From: Candidatus Pantoea persica
GTDB taxonomy: Bacteria; Pseudomonadota; Gammaproteobacteria; Enterobacterales; Enterobacteriaceae
Assembly (NCBI RefSeq): GCF_013753875.1
Contig: NZ_SMDS01000017.1
Span: forward strand, 62,001 to 126,000
Reading direction: 5' to 3'
DNA: 64,000 nucleotides
Made by a program: the position numbers and the translations under genes. Shown here piece after piece: positions 30,489 through 40,556 of this stretch. Under the pieces are notes generated by a model. The model did not search any database. It worked only from the letters and a program-made list of their open reading frames with translations, and had not been told where the DNA came from. Position 1 is the first letter of the stretch. Each line of letters starts with the position of its first letter.

Positions 30489-31656
30489 GTCCGCCGTGCG
30501 CGCGCTTTGCCAGCGCTATCGCGCCGTGGTGCTGCATAATGATGCGACGCTGCTGCGCGTCGCCGTGGCCGAACAGGCGCCAGAGGGGCTACGCGAGGCG
30601 CTGCGCTTCGCCAGCCAGTGCTAAACAGAGATTGAGTGCTGGCCGCAGGCGCGCATTAAGCTGCATCTGCACAGCGACACTGCCGCGCAGCCGGGAGGCG
30701 ACGCGCTGCCCGAATCGGCGGTCGAAGCGGTAGACAGCATGCTGCGACAGGCGCTGCGGCGGCGGGCGTCTGGTATTCATATTGAACCGCAGCGCGACGG
30801 CGTGCGCGTGCGGCTGCGCATTGACGGGGTGCTGCAGCCGCTCGCGTCGGCCGCAGCCGCAGGACTGCCAGTTTACGCACACGCTGGAGGGCAACGCCGC
30901 CGCCTTTCGCCTCGCGACGGCCGGTGCATCACGGCGAGAAAGCGGTTATCCGCCTGCTGCAAAGCGAAAGCAGCGCCCTGTCGCTGCATAAACTGGGCTT
31001 GCCCGCCGCCCAGCGGCGCCTGCTCGACGCCGCGCTGGCGAAGCCGCAGGGGCTGATCCTGGTGACTGGCCCCACCGGCAGTGGAAAAACCTTTACGCTC
31101 TAAAGCTGCCTGAGCACCCTCAACCGCCCCGCCCTGAACGTCAGCAGCGTGGAGGATCCGGTGGAGATCCCGCTGAAGGGGATTAATCAGACGCAGATCA
31201 ACCCGAAATATGGCCTGGATTTTAACCGGGTGCTGCGCGCCCTGCTGCGCCAGGATCCCGACGTGATTATGGTGGGCGGAATTCGCGATGCGGAGACGGC
31301 GGAGATTGCAGTTAAAGCGGCGCAGACCGGCCATCTGTTGCTGTCACTCTGCATACTAACTCAACGGCAGAGGCGCTAATGCGGCTGCGGCAGATGGGCA
31401 TCCCCGGCTATCTGCTCGGCCCGGCGCTGCGACTAGTGGCTGGTGCGCCGCCTCTGCCCGCATTGCCACCAACCGGCGCAGGCGGTTACGCACTTCCCGC
31501 CCGACGTCTGGCCTGGCGCGCGCCAGGCTGCGACCACTGTTTTTCCGGCTATTCATGCGCTCGCGTTTCAGCGCCGGGCTGGAAGCGGTCAGCCGTGGCG
31601 ACACCTCGCTGGAAGAGATGCAGCGCGTGACGAGGCTGGATGATGTTCAGGCTTAG
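30468..31656 (+). pseudogene. hofB: hofB, type IV pilus assembly ATPase, multiply broken
   Basis: GspE/PilB-type hexameric ATPase that would drive pilus extension. ATG 30468 gives MTTPE, then a tandem 7-base duplication CCTGAGT (30477-30490) shifts the frame; without it the protein reads MTTPESAVRALCQRYRAVVL. TAA at about 30621 replaces Gln (FASQC-stop-TEIECW). A further shift near 30855 follows IRLRIDGVLQPL. The Walker A GPTGSGKTFTL is followed by TAA at 31101-31103 (expected Tyr). The Asp/Walker B box [10 protein letters not shown] and [13 protein letters not shown] are in frame. There is another shift near 31345. The tail RLCPHCHQ carries the family cysteines. Confidence 0.9.
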
Positions 31657-32750
31657 CCTCTATCGCTGGCAGGCAGTAAACAGCCAGCAGCAGCTGCATG
31701 AGGGAGAGAGTATCGCGGCCGATGAGCAATGGCTGCTGCGCCAGTTGGCCGAGCAAAATCTGTTACCGCTCAGCTGGCGCCGCCGCAAGGCCTGGCGCGT
31801 GCGTGACTGGAAATGGCAGCAAAAAATTGAGCTGATGGCGCAGCTGGCGACGCTGCTGAAAGCCGGTCTGCCGATGGCGCAGGGCCTTGAACTGCTGTCA
31901 CAGGGGCATCCGCATGCCGGCTGGCGGCGGCTGCATGCTCTGCGGCTACAGGTATCAAGCGGCGTTCCGCTATCGCAAGCGCTGCGTCAGTGGCCGCAAA
32001 TATTTCTGCCGCTCTTTGCCGCGCTGATGCAGGTCGGCGAGCTGACCAGCCAGCTCGACCTCCGCTGCGCGCAGCTGGCCCAGCAGCAGGCGCGGCAGCA
32101 GTTTTTGCGACGCAAAGTCATCAAGGCGCTGCGCTATCCGCTGTTTGTTCTGCTGGTCGCGGTGGCGGTAATGGCGCTTTCCGCGGGGCTGCAGCGCTGG
32201 GGCGGCTGGATCGCGCTATTGCTGTTGCTGGCGCTTGCGGGCTGGCAGACGCTGCGTCGGCGCTCTGCAGCGTGGCAGCGAGGAGAGCAGCGGCTGATGC
32301 TGCGCCTGCCGCTGCTTTCCACTCTGTGGCGCGGCAGCCAGCTCAGCCAGATTTACGCCATATTGCATCTGACGCAGCAGGCGGGCATAACGCTGCTGCA
32401 GGGATTACAGGCGGCCGAGGCAACACTGACGGCGCGACTGTGGCAGGAGGCGGTGGCGGCGCTTCAGCGGCATATTATCCAGGGACGGCCATTAAGTCAG
32501 GCGATGCGGGATCATGTGCCGTTTACCCCGCTTTGCGTGCAGCTGGTGCACGTGGGCGAGGAGGCTGGCGCGTTGGACGTTATGCTGGCCAGGCTGGCGG
32601 AGGTGGCACGAGGCGCAAACGCTGGCGCTGGCCGACGCTCTCGCTGCCTCGCTGGAGCCGCTGATGATGGTGGTCGTAGGCGGCATCGTCGGAACGTTGG
32701 TAATAGCGATGTACCTGCCGGTGTTTGGTCTAGGAGAGGTTATCCACTAG
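31643..32750 (+). pseudogene. hofC: hofC, type IV pilus inner-membrane platform protein, broken
   Basis: GspF/PilC-type platform protein. The frame is open from MFRLSLYRWQAVNSQQQLHE for ~320 codons: first GspF domain with MAQLATLLKAGLPMAQGLEL, and second with QIYAILHLTQQAGITLLQGL. Between AVAVMALSAG and LQRWGGWIALLL the periplasmic segment between the domains is shorter than usual, which suggests an in-frame deletion of roughly 30-40 residues. Near 32605 a base indel shifts the frame, and the last helix (LEPLMMVVVGGIVGTLVIAM) lies in the other frame ending at TAG 32748-32750. It overlaps the end of hofB. Confidence 0.85.
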
Positions 32751-32783
32751 GGTACACGGCGGCACCCTGTGGTGTGCGCGTCG

Positions 32784-33822
32784 TTAGCGGTTAAAGACGC
32801 GGTTTTCCTGCTCGGCAACGCGATAAAGGTGGTGCGTTTGGTCAACTCTTTCAGCCGCTCGGCACCGACATAGGTGCAGGCTGAGCGCAACCAGCCCAGA
32901 ATATCGCGCGCCGTCTCCTCAACCGGCCCGCGCAGCGGCAGCTTAACCGTTTTTCCTTCCGCCGCCCGATAGCCGGCCACGCCGCCTACATGCCGCTTCA
33001 TCGCAGATTCAGAGCTCATGCTGTAAAACAGCATAAACTGCTCGCCGTTCTCTTCCACGACCGTGCCTTCGCATTCATCATGCGCGGCAAGCATCCGCGC
33101 CCAGCATCACGAAATCCGCGCCGCCGCCGAATGCCTTGGCGATGTCGCCCGGCACCGCGCAGCCGCCATCGCTGACAATCTGGCCGCTCAGCCCGTGTGC
33201 CGCGTCCGCGCATTCAATAACGGCGGAAAGTTGCGGGTAGCCCACGCCGGTTTTGGCCCGGGTGGTGCATACCGAACCGGGTCCAATGCCCACTTTGACG
33301 ATATCGGCGCCGGAAAGAATCAGCTCCTCCACCATTTCGCCGGTAACCACGTTGCCCGCGCAGATGGTGCAATCCGGGAACTGCTCGCGCGCGCTGCAGG
33401 AAGGTCACGAAGTGCTCGGAATAGCCTTTCTCGACGTCGATGCAAATAAATTTCAGATCGGCGGAAAGCGCCAGAATGGCGGTGAGCTTTTGCAGATCGG
33501 CGTCGGAGGTGCCGGTTGAAACCATAACGTGGTTCAGCACCGCGACCGGCGTGCGCGCGATAAAGGCGCGCCACTCCTCCACGCTATAGTGCTTGTGCAC
33601 TGCCGTCAGGATGTCGAAGCTGGCGAGCGCCGTCGCCATGGTAAAGGTGCCGACGGTATCCATATTGGCGGCAATCACCGGTACGCCGCTCCAGCTCAGT
33701 CCCGAGTGCTTAAAGGTAAAGCTGCGCTCAAGTTCAACCTGTGAACGGCTTTTCAGGGTAGAGCGCTTAGGGCGGATCAGTACATTTTTTCAACCCAGTT
33801 TTAAATCTCCTTCAATACGCAT
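32784..33822 (-). pseudogene. guaC: guaC, GMP reductase, frameshifted
   Basis: GuaC converts GMP to IMP with NADPH, linking guanine to adenine nucleotide pools. The start reads MRIEGDLKLG, then a TGA at 33790-33792 (expected Phe), followed by [20 protein letters not shown] and [15 protein letters not shown]. The catalytic-loop block [20 protein letters not shown], with its active-site Cys, is intact. Frame changes lie near 33393 (CG-repeat tract in LQRARE), near 33100 (an extra base in [14 protein letters not shown]) and near 32826 (a lost C before the C-terminal [11 protein letters not shown]). Several independent lesions make it clearly dead. Confidence 0.92.
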
Positions 33823-34025
33823 AGAAAGTGTCTTGGTGAATGGCATCGAATCGCAGTTCGGGTAGCGCACACGGCTCCAGTGGCATAGTCATACGCGCCG
33901 CGACAAGACTGCAAATTTCACTTTATTTATGCTACAATCCAATAAAAATTTAGCGTAGACTTTTTCATTGTGATCGCGCGCGCAGTCCTGTGCTTCCGTC
34001 TGCGCTATGCGCCAGAGAGAGCAAT

Positions 34026-34634
34026 ATGCCCTATACTGTGGCACTGACCGGAGGAATCGGCAGTGGAAAAAGTACGATAGCCAAGGCTTTCGCGGCCCTT
34101 GGCGTACCCGTCATCGATGCGGATGTGATTGCGAGCGAGTTGGTCGAACCAGGCTCGCCGGCGCTACAGCAGATTGCCGCGCGCCACGGCGACAACATAC
34201 TGACCGAACAGGGCGCGTTGAGCCGCGCCCGGCTGAGAACCCTGATTTTTCAGTCGCCTGAAGAGAAAGTCTGGCTGAATAACCTGCTTCATCCCCTGAT
34301 TAACGCCCGCACGCAGCAGCTTAAGGCGCTGACGAAGGCGCCCTACGTGCTGTGGGTTGTGCCGCTGCTGGTGGAAAATAACCTGCAGCGCCAGGCGGAC
34401 CGTGTGCTGGTGGTCGACGTCGATCAGGCTACGCAGCTGGCGCGCACCATGCAGCGCGACGGCATCGATCTTCAGCAGGCCAACAATATTCTTTCCGCCC
34501 AGGCGACGCGCGAGGCGCGTCTCGCCGTGGCAGACGACGTGATTAATAACAGCGGCGCGCCGGATAACGTGCTGCCGAAGGTTGCCGCTCTGAATCAGCG
34601 CTACCTGGCGCTGGCGGCGACGCAACAGAATTAA
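34026..34634 (+). CDS. coaE: Dephospho-CoA kinase
   Basis: Last step of coenzyme A synthesis: ATP-dependent phosphorylation of dephospho-CoA. 202 residues from the ATG at 34026; a GTG at 33990 in frame would add 12 residues that do not match the family. P-loop [20 protein letters not shown] at the N-terminus, [13 protein letters not shown] as the acceptor site, and the lid region ending [18 protein letters not shown]. Followed after 4 bases by the broken zapD. Confidence 0.95.
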   Translation: MPYTVALTGGIGSGKSTIAKAFAALGVPVIDADVIASELVEPGSPALQQIAARHGDNILTEQGALSRARLRTLIFQSPEEKVWLNNLLHPLINARTQQLKALTKAPYVLWVVPLLVENNLQRQADRVLVVDVDQATQLARTMQRDGIDLQQANNILSAQATREARLAVADDVINNSGAPDNVLPKVAALNQRYLALAATQQN

Positions 34635-34638
34635 CGCT

Positions 34639-35195
34639 ATGAGTACAGTCGTTCTGTTTGAGCACTCTTTAAATGAAAAAAGGTGCACCTAGCTTCGCGT
34701 CGAGTTTTTAATCCACCAGCTTTATGAAACAGTGCCCGTCAGCCGTTCAGCGACAGCGCTGACCTTTTTCCGCATTATCGGCGAACTGCTGGATATTTTT
34801 GAGCGCGACGATATGCGTACCGAACTGCTGAAAGAGCTGGAGCGCCAGCAGCAGAAGCTGCGCGCCTGAGCTAACGTGCCGGGCGTCGATATGGCGGTCG
34901 TAGATGCGCTGCGCGACAAGCTACGGACGCAGGCGGTCGCGCTGAACAGCGCGACGCGTATGGGGCAGCCGCTGCGCGAAGGCCGGCTTATCGGCCCAGT
35001 GCGCCAGCGTCTCAGCATTCCCGGCGGCTGTTGCAGCTTCGATCTGCCCGGACTGCATATCTGGCTGCATCTGGAAGACGCGCTTTATCCCCAGGTGTCG
35101 GGCCATAATAAAAGTCGTTAATCCGTTTTCTGCCGCTCGACAGCGAGCGTGGCGAAGTGCCCGCACGGCTGAATTCCGAACTGGCCTGTTGTTAG
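34639..35195 (+). pseudogene. zapD: zapD, FtsZ-binding cell-division protein, broken
   Basis: ZapD cross-links FtsZ filaments in the Z-ring and is non-essential in E. coli. The ATG 34639 gives MSTVVLFEHSLNEK, then TAG at codon 18 (34690-34692, expected Trp in a CCTGG to CCTAG change) before [17 protein letters not shown] at codon 77 (34867-34869) again replaces Trp, before [35 protein letters not shown] is preserved, then ~65 residues are missing between HLED and LYPQVSGH, and the last ~25 codons ([17 protein letters not shown], ending ELACC) are out of frame. FtsZ itself is intact. Confidence 0.92.
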
Positions 35196-35203
35196 AGGTA
35201 GCT

Positions 35204-35401
35204 ATGCAAAATGAAGTGATTACCGTGCATTGTCCCCACTGCGGTAAAGATTTGATCTGGGATGAGCTGAGCCCGTGGCGCCCATTCTGCAGCAAGCGCT
35301 GCCAGCTGATTGATCTGGACGAATGGGCCGCCGAAGAGAAGCGCATCGCCAGCGAGGGCGATCAAAGCGACAGCGACGACTGGAGTGAGGAGCAGCGGTA
35401 G
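35204..35401 (+). CDS. yacG: YacG, zinc-finger DNA gyrase inhibitor
   Basis: 65 residues. Binds GyrB and inhibits gyrase. The zinc site is [10 protein letters not shown]...[12 protein letters not shown] (C-x2-C and C-x3-C), and the tail is acidic ([22 protein letters not shown]). I used the ATG at 35204; a start at 35189 is inside the old zapD end. It follows the dead zapD by 8 bases and is intact, so the coaE-zapD-yacG message must still be made. Confidence 0.93.
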   Translation: MQNEVITVHCPHCGKDLIWDELSPWRPFCSKRCQLIDLDEWAAEEKRIASEGDQSDSDDWSEEQR

Positions 35402-35424
35402 TATCAGGGGCCAGGCTCCTGACG

Positions 35425-35820
35425 TTAAAGCTCGCCGGCTGTCAGGCGCGCGATCAGCTCATGATTGGCCGGTGGAAACTCTTCCGCCACCAGCGCCTGC
35501 TGCGCGACCCAGCGCTGCGGCTGCCCTTCCCGACCCCATGGCTCTCCACGCCAGCCCTCCACTAGGAATAAATGCAGCGTCACGCGCACATCAGCATAGG
35601 TGTGATCGGCTAAGCCAATCGCCGTCGCGTGCGTCACCTCGATGCCCGTCTCCTCTAGCAACTCGCGCTTCAGCGCCTCCTCCGTGCTTTCGCCCGGCTC
35701 AATCTTGCCGCCGGGAAACTCCCACATATTCGTCATGTGCGATGAGGCGGGACGCTGGGCAAGGAAAATCTGTTTATCGGCGTTACGGATGATGCCGACG
35801 GCAACCTGCAGGTGCTTCAT
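35425..35820 (-). CDS. mutT: 8-oxo-dGTP diphosphatase
   Basis: Nudix hydrolase that clears 8-oxo-dGTP from the nucleotide pool and so prevents A:T to C:G transversions. 131 residues. The Nudix box GGKIEPGESTEEALKRELLEETGIE fits G-x5-E-x7-REUxEExGU (positions about 38-60). The ATG at 35820 follows a frame extension of 54 codons that is not part of the protein. It follows secA on the minus strand. Its Nudix motif is unbroken, so the C-to-T type mutations seen here need another explanation than MutT loss. Confidence 0.94.
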   Translation of the reverse strand: MKHLQVAVGIIRNADKQIFLAQRPASSHMTNMWEFPGGKIEPGESTEEALKRELLEETGIEVTHATAIGLADHTYADVRVTLHLFLVEGWRGEPWGREGQPQRWVAQQALVAEEFPPANHELIARLTAGEL

Positions 35821-35928
35821 AAAATCGGTTCCACTTCGGGTGAATGTACAGGCGCTGATTCTAAAGTAAGGGCGCCGCAAAGTTAATCGCGCGTCAGACA
35901 GCCCGCAGCGGCCGGGCCAATAAAAAAG

Positions 35929-35944
35929 AGAGGCCGCAGCCTCT
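35929..35944 (-). terminator. Hairpin between secA and mutT
   Basis: AGAGGC (35929-35934), loop CGCA, GCCTCT (35939-35944), with A-runs/T-runs on both sides. Rho-independent terminator for secA, or partial attenuator before mutT. Confidence 0.75.
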
Positions 35945-35960
35945 TTTTCGTTAGCGCCTG

Positions 35961-38666
35961 TCAGGCCAGTCGGCCGTGACACTGCTTATATTTTTTACCC
36001 GAGCCGCATGGGCAGAGATCGTTGCGCCCTACTTTGCGCTCGCCGCTTTGCGCGGCCAGCAAGGCGGCCGCAGCGCTTTCGTCGTCAACGTAGCTGAGCT
36101 GCTGCTGTTGCGCCAGACGCTCCGCTTCTTCGCGACGCTGCTGCTCTATCGCTTCGACCTCTTCTGGCATGCGCCCCTGAACCTTGCTCAGGGTGCTGAC
36201 CACCTCATATTTCAGCGACTCCAGCATTGCCGAGAACATGGCGAAGGATTCGCGCTTGTACTCCTGCTTCGGATCTTTCTGCGCGTAGCCGCGCAGATGG
36301 ATGCCCTGACGCAGATAGTCCATCACCGCAAAATGCTCTTTCCACAGCGAATCCAGCGTGTGCAGCATGACGCCTTTTTCGAAGTTACGCATCATCTCAG
36401 CGCCGACTACCTCTTCTTTACTGGCGTAGTTTTCACGCGCGCGCGTCATGATGCGCTCGCGCAGCGTCTCTTCATGCAGATCCGGCTCTTTGTCCAGCCA
36501 CTCGGCGATCGGCAGGTCGAGGTCGAAGTCGTTGCGCAGGCGCTCTTCCAAGCCCGGTACGTCCCACATCTCTTCCAGCGACTGCGGCGGAATATAGGTG
36601 TCGATGGTGGTTTTGAACACATCATCGCGGATGCTGTTGATGGTTTCGCTAACGTCGGACACGTCCAGCAGCTCGTTACGCTGGCTATAGATAGCGCGGC
36701 GCTGATCGTTGGCGACGTCATCATATTCCAGCAGCTGCTTACGAATGTCGAAGTTGCGGCTCTCGACCTTACGCTGTGCGTTGGCGATAGCCTTGGTCAC
36801 CCACGGGTGCTCAATTGCTTCGCCGGGCTTCATGCCCAATTTGCGCATCATGTTCGAAACGCGATCTGAGGCGAAAATACGCATCAGCGCATCTTCCATC
36901 GACAGATAGAAGCGGGAGGAACCGGCGTCGCCCTGACGTCCGGCACGGCCGCGCAGCTGGTTGTCAATACGGCGCGATTCGTGACGCTCGGTGCCGATGA
37001 TATGCAGGCCGCCTGCCGCCAGCACCGCATCGTGGCGCTTCTGCCACTCAGCCTTGATCGCTTCGATTTGCGCCTCGGTCGGCTCAACCAGCTCAGCCAC
37101 TTCGGCGTGCCAGCTGCCGCCCAGCATGATGTCGGTACCGCGACCCGCCATGTTGGTGGCGATGGTCACCGCGCCCGGCTGACCGGCCTGTGCGACGATA
37201 TCCGCTTCGCGGGCGTGGAATTTGGCGTTCAACACGTTGTGCTTGATGCCGGCGCGCGTCAACTCGTTGGAAAACACTTCTGATTTTTCAATGGAGATGG
37301 TGCCGACCAGCACCGGTTGCCCATTGGCGGTACGCTCGCGAATGTCTTCGATGATCGCGTCGATCTTCTCTTTCTCGCTCATGTAGACCAGATCGGGCAG
37401 ATCTTTACGCACAATGGGGCGGTTAGTCGGCACGACGATAGTGTCGAACTTGTAGATAGAGCTGAATTCGAAGGCTTCGGTATCGGCCGTACCGGTCATC
37501 CCGGCCAGCTTGTCATAAAGACGGAAGTAGTTCTGGAAGGTAATAGAGGCCAGCGTCTGGTTTTCGTTCTGGATCTCTACGCCCTCTTTCGCTTCGATCG
37601 CCTGATGCAGGCCGTCGGACCAGCGACGTCCCTGCATGGTGCGGCCAGTGTGCTCATCGACGATCACCACTTCGCCGTCTTTGACGATATAATCCACATC
37701 GCGGGTGAACAGCGCATGGGCGCGCAGCGCCGCGGTGACGTGATGCATCAGCATAATGTTGGTCGGCGAGTAGAGCGATTCGCCATCTTCCATAATGCCC
37801 TGGCTGACCAGCAGTTCTTCCACCTTGACCAGACCGCGCTCGGTCATATGCGCCTGACGCGCTTTTTCATCCACCCAGAAGTCGCCTTCGCCCTGGAAGG
37901 TGTCGGAGTCTTCTTTCTCCTGGCGCACCAGGCTTGGAATGATTTTGTTGACCTTGATATAGAGCTCGGAGCTGTCTTCGGCCGGACCGGAGATAATCAG
38001 CGGCGTACGCGCTTCGTCGATCAGGATGGAGTCGACCTCATCCACCAGTGCGTAGTTCAGTTTGCGCTGCACGCGCTCTTCCGGACTGAACGCCATGTTG
38101 TCGCGCAGGTAGTCGAAACCATACTCGTTGTTGGTGCCGTAGGTGATATCGGCCGCATAGGCTTCGCGCTTCGCCACGGACGGCATGCCCGGCAGATTGA
38201 TGCCGACGCTCAGGCCAAGGTATTCAAACAGCGGACGGTTGTTTTCTGCATCGCGCTGCGCCAGATAGTCGTTGACGGTAACGACGTGCACGCCTTTGCC
38301 GCTCAGGGCGTTTAGATAGGCCGGCAGCGTTGCCGTCAGGGTTTTACCTTCACCGGTACGCATCTCTGCGATGCAGCGATCGTTCAGCACCATGCCGCCG
38401 ATCAGCTGTACGTCAAAGTGACGCATGCCAAAGACGCGCTTGCTTGCCTCGCGCACGGTGGCGAAGGCTTCCGGCAGCAGGCTTTCCAGCGTCTCGCCTT
38501 TTTTTAGGCGCTCACGGAATTCGTCGGTTTTCGCCTTCAGCTCATCGTCTGAAAGCTTCTCGAAATCCGGCTCCATTTTGTTGATGACGTCTACCGCTTT
38601 GCGCATACGGCGTAAGGTGCGGTCATTGCTGCTGCCAAATACTTTCGTTAACAGTTTAATTAACAT
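35961..38666 (-). CDS. secA: Preprotein translocase ATPase SecA
   Basis: Motor that pushes secreted proteins through SecYEG. 901 residues, as in E. coli. Walker [17 protein letters not shown], the DEAD-like box [19 protein letters not shown], the preprotein cross-linking domain, the second motor domain with [12 protein letters not shown] and [17 protein letters not shown], and the C-terminal zinc/SecB-binding tail [20 protein letters not shown]. No defects. Its translation is expected to be controlled by secM upstream. Confidence 0.98.
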   Translation of the reverse strand: MLIKLLTKVFGSSNDRTLRRMRKAVDVINKMEPDFEKLSDDELKAKTDEFRERLKKGETLESLLPEAFATVREASKRVFGMRHFDVQLIGGMVLNDRCIAEMRTGEGKTLTATLPAYLNALSGKGVHVVTVNDYLAQRDAENNRPLFEYLGLSVGINLPGMPSVAKREAYAADITYGTNNEYGFDYLRDNMAFSPEERVQRKLNYALVDEVDSILIDEARTPLIISGPAEDSSELYIKVNKIIPSLVRQEKEDSDTFQGEGDFWVDEKARQAHMTERGLVKVEELLVSQGIMEDGESLYSPTNIMLMHHVTAALRAHALFTRDVDYIVKDGEVVIVDEHTGRTMQGRRWSDGLHQAIEAKEGVEIQNENQTLASITFQNYFRLYDKLAGMTGTADTEAFEFSSIYKFDTIVVPTNRPIVRKDLPDLVYMSEKEKIDAIIEDIRERTANGQPVLVGTISIEKSEVFSNELTRAGIKHNVLNAKFHAREADIVAQAGQPGAVTIATNMAGRGTDIMLGGSWHAEVAELVEPTEAQIEAIKAEWQKRHDAVLAAGGLHIIGTERHESRRIDNQLRGRAGRQGDAGSSRFYLSMEDALMRIFASDRVSNMMRKLGMKPGEAIEHPWVTKAIANAQRKVESRNFDIRKQLLEYDDVANDQRRAIYSQRNELLDVSDVSETINSIRDDVFKTTIDTYIPPQSLEEMWDVPGLEERLRNDFDLDLPIAEWLDKEPDLHEETLRERIMTRARENYASKEEVVGAEMMRNFEKGVMLHTLDSLWKEHFAVMDYLRQGIHLRGYAQKDPKQEYKRESFAMFSAMLESLKYEVVSTLSKVQGRMPEEVEAIEQQRREEAERLAQQQQLSYVDDESAAAALLAAQSGERKVGRNDLCPCGSGKKYKQCHGRLA

Positions 38667-38735
38667 AGTAAAAACATCTCAATTCAGCCGCATCGTGCGG
38701 GCTGCGATAATGAAAAAGGTATTTAAAAAAGTTGT

Positions 38736-39236
38736 TCAGACAAGCAGCGTAGACGGTCCAGCGCGAATTGCATGGGTTTTACTGCGCCAGCTGGAGAGCG
38801 AGGAGGATGGCGTAAGCCCGTCGGATGGTGCGCTAGTCTGCTGCGGCGGCTGTCGCAGGAAGATATGGGTGGTCAGCAATGCCTGCAGCGAGTCGATCAG
38901 CACCAGCTTGTGTTCAGCCAGCGGTAAGGTGTCCAGTTCCGCCTGCGGCGTAAGCGAAAAAGAGAGATGTCGAATAACGGTACGAATGGCGTGCTGATAC
39001 CAGTAGTCAACCGTAAAACTGGGCCGACGCACCGTTTCCTGTAAACGGATAAGCTGATCGAAGCGCGTGGCGCTACCGACAAAGAGGCTGCTGGAAGGCG
39101 ATTCGGAAGAGGCGTTAAGCTCGGTGCTTTGCGCGCAGATCGGCAGGCCAAGACTGGCCGCCACCATCCCCAACAGGAGATGAGGCAAGAAATAGCGTCT
39201 ACCCAATTGTCGCCAGCGTAAAAAAATTCCGATCAC
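38736..39236 (-). CDS. secM: SecM, secretion monitor with a divergent arrest peptide
   Basis: SecM is a secreted leader protein whose C-terminal peptide stalls the ribosome until SecA pulls it, exposing the secA start. 166 residues from GTG 39236, matching the E. coli SecM N-terminus (GIFLRWRQLGRRYFLPHLLLG, a signal peptide). The arrest region reads SSLSSWRSKTHAIRAGP (Pro about 161): Trp and IRAGP are kept with the E. coli spacing (Trp to Pro = 11), but the E. coli Phe, Ile156 and Gly161 positions are changed to Ser, Arg and Ala. The intervening middle is poorly conserved. Residual stalling is possible, but weaker arrest is likely. Confidence 0.88.
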   Translation of the reverse strand: MIGIFLRWRQLGRRYFLPHLLLGMVAASLGLPICAQSTELNASSESPSSSLFVGSATRFDQLIRLQETVRRPSFTVDYWYQHAIRTVIRHLSFSLTPQAELDTLPLAEHKLVLIDSLQALLTTHIFLRQPPQQTSAPSDGLTPSSSLSSWRSKTHAIRAGPSTLLV

Positions 39237-39470
39237 AACTGTTCCATTGCGAATCAACGATCGCGCCGTTATTAGGGTTTACCGCCTGTCAGAAACGGCG
39301 GCACTCAGCGTTTCAGCGCGCCTGATAGTAACATTTATGTGGGGCGACCACATCAGGGTTTAAAGTCGGACAGGAATAAAACGCGCGCGTTTGTTCAGCG
39401 TTTCGACAACGTTGCACATATCACTGCGAGGGATATCGCACATTCAGGGATGAAAAATGCACAATAAAAA

Positions 39471-39519
39471 AACGGCTGGCGCCGCTGACGGGAGAGGGGT
39501 GTCAGCATAACTAGCCGTT
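39471..39519 (-). terminator. Terminator between lpxC and secM
   Basis: Outer stem AACGGCT (39471-39477) / AGCCGTT (39513-39519) with an inner stem GCTGAC (39484-39489) / GTCAGC (39501-39506). The plus-strand A-run at 39463-39470 makes a U-run on the lpxC transcript. It probably ends the dcw/lpxC message. Confidence 0.75.
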
Positions 39520-39535
39520 CAACGTTCTTAAGTAA

Positions 39536-40453
39536 TTAAGCCAGAACCAGGTTTGGTGCCTTGAATGCCAGCGGCAGTTCCGCTTCGTCTTCAAAGGTAG
39601 CCCATTCCCATGCTTCCTGTTTAGCCAGAACGGCCTGCAGCAGCTTGTTGTTCAACGCATGGCCTGATTTGAACGCGCTAAACGCGCCAATAATATTGTG
39701 GCCGCACATAAACAGGTCGCCGATCGCGTCGAGCATTTTGTGACGAACAAACTCATCTTCAAAACGTAGGCCTTCTTCGTTCAGCACGCGGAAATCGTCA
39801 AGACCGATAGCGCAATCCAGACTACCGCCCAGGCACAGGCCTTTAGATTGCAGGTACTCGATTTCACGCATAAAGCCGAACGTACGGGCGCGGCTGATCT
39901 GACGAACAAAGGAATCGGCTGAGAAGTTCAGCTGATAGCGCTGCGAGCTGGAATCAATGGCCGGATGTTTGAAGTCGATGGTGAAGTCAAGAGAAAAACC
40001 GTTATAGGGTTTGATCTCGGCCCACTTGTCACCATCTTCCACGCGCACGGCCTGCTTAACACGTACGAATTTCTTCGCGCTGTTGAGCTGCTCAATGCCC
40101 GCATCCATCAGGAGATAGATAAAGGGCGCGGCGCTACCGTCCATAATCGGAATTTCCGGCGCATCAACTTCAACGATAATGTTATCGATACCCAGACCCG
40201 CCAGAGCGGCGTTCAGATGCTCAACCGTTGAAATACGCACGCCTTCGTCATCCACCAGGCAGGTACTCAGCATGGTGTCGCGCACGTATTTTGCATCAGC
40301 CGGGAAATCAACCGGTGGATTCAAGTCAGTGCGACGATAGATGACCCCGGTGTTTGCCGGCGCAGGGCGTAATATCAGCGTGACCTTTTTGCCAGTATGC
40401 AAACCGACGCCAGTCGCCTGAACAATACGTTTTAATGTCCTTTGTTTGATCAT
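39536..40453 (-). CDS. lpxC: UDP-3-O-acyl-N-acetylglucosamine deacetylase
   Basis: Zinc enzyme for the committed step of lipid A synthesis. 305 residues from the ATG at 40453 ([20 protein letters not shown]); the longer frame is not supported. Zinc and catalytic residues: HLNAALAG with His79, [12 protein letters not shown] with His238 and Asp242, and [20 protein letters not shown] with His265. [14 protein letters not shown] is the C-terminal degron-like tail. Last gene of the dcw run, 103 bases after ftsZ. Confidence 0.97.
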   Translation of the reverse strand: MIKQRTLKRIVQATGVGLHTGKKVTLILRPAPANTGVIYRRTDLNPPVDFPADAKYVRDTMLSTCLVDDEGVRISTVEHLNAALAGLGIDNIIVEVDAPEIPIMDGSAAPFIYLLMDAGIEQLNSAKKFVRVKQAVRVEDGDKWAEIKPYNGFSLDFTIDFKHPAIDSSSQRYQLNFSADSFVRQISRARTFGFMREIEYLQSKGLCLGGSLDCAIGLDDFRVLNEEGLRFEDEFVRHKMLDAIGDLFMCGHNIIGAFSAFKSGHALNNKLLQAVLAKQEAWEWATFEDEAELPLAFKAPNLVLA

Positions 40454-40556
40454 CGTATTATCTCGCAATATTACCCATCCGACACTGCCAGTGTACTTTA
40501 CCAGCAGGTAAATACTTTAGCACAAAGAGCGGCGAAACCCAATTCTCAAGTTATTC

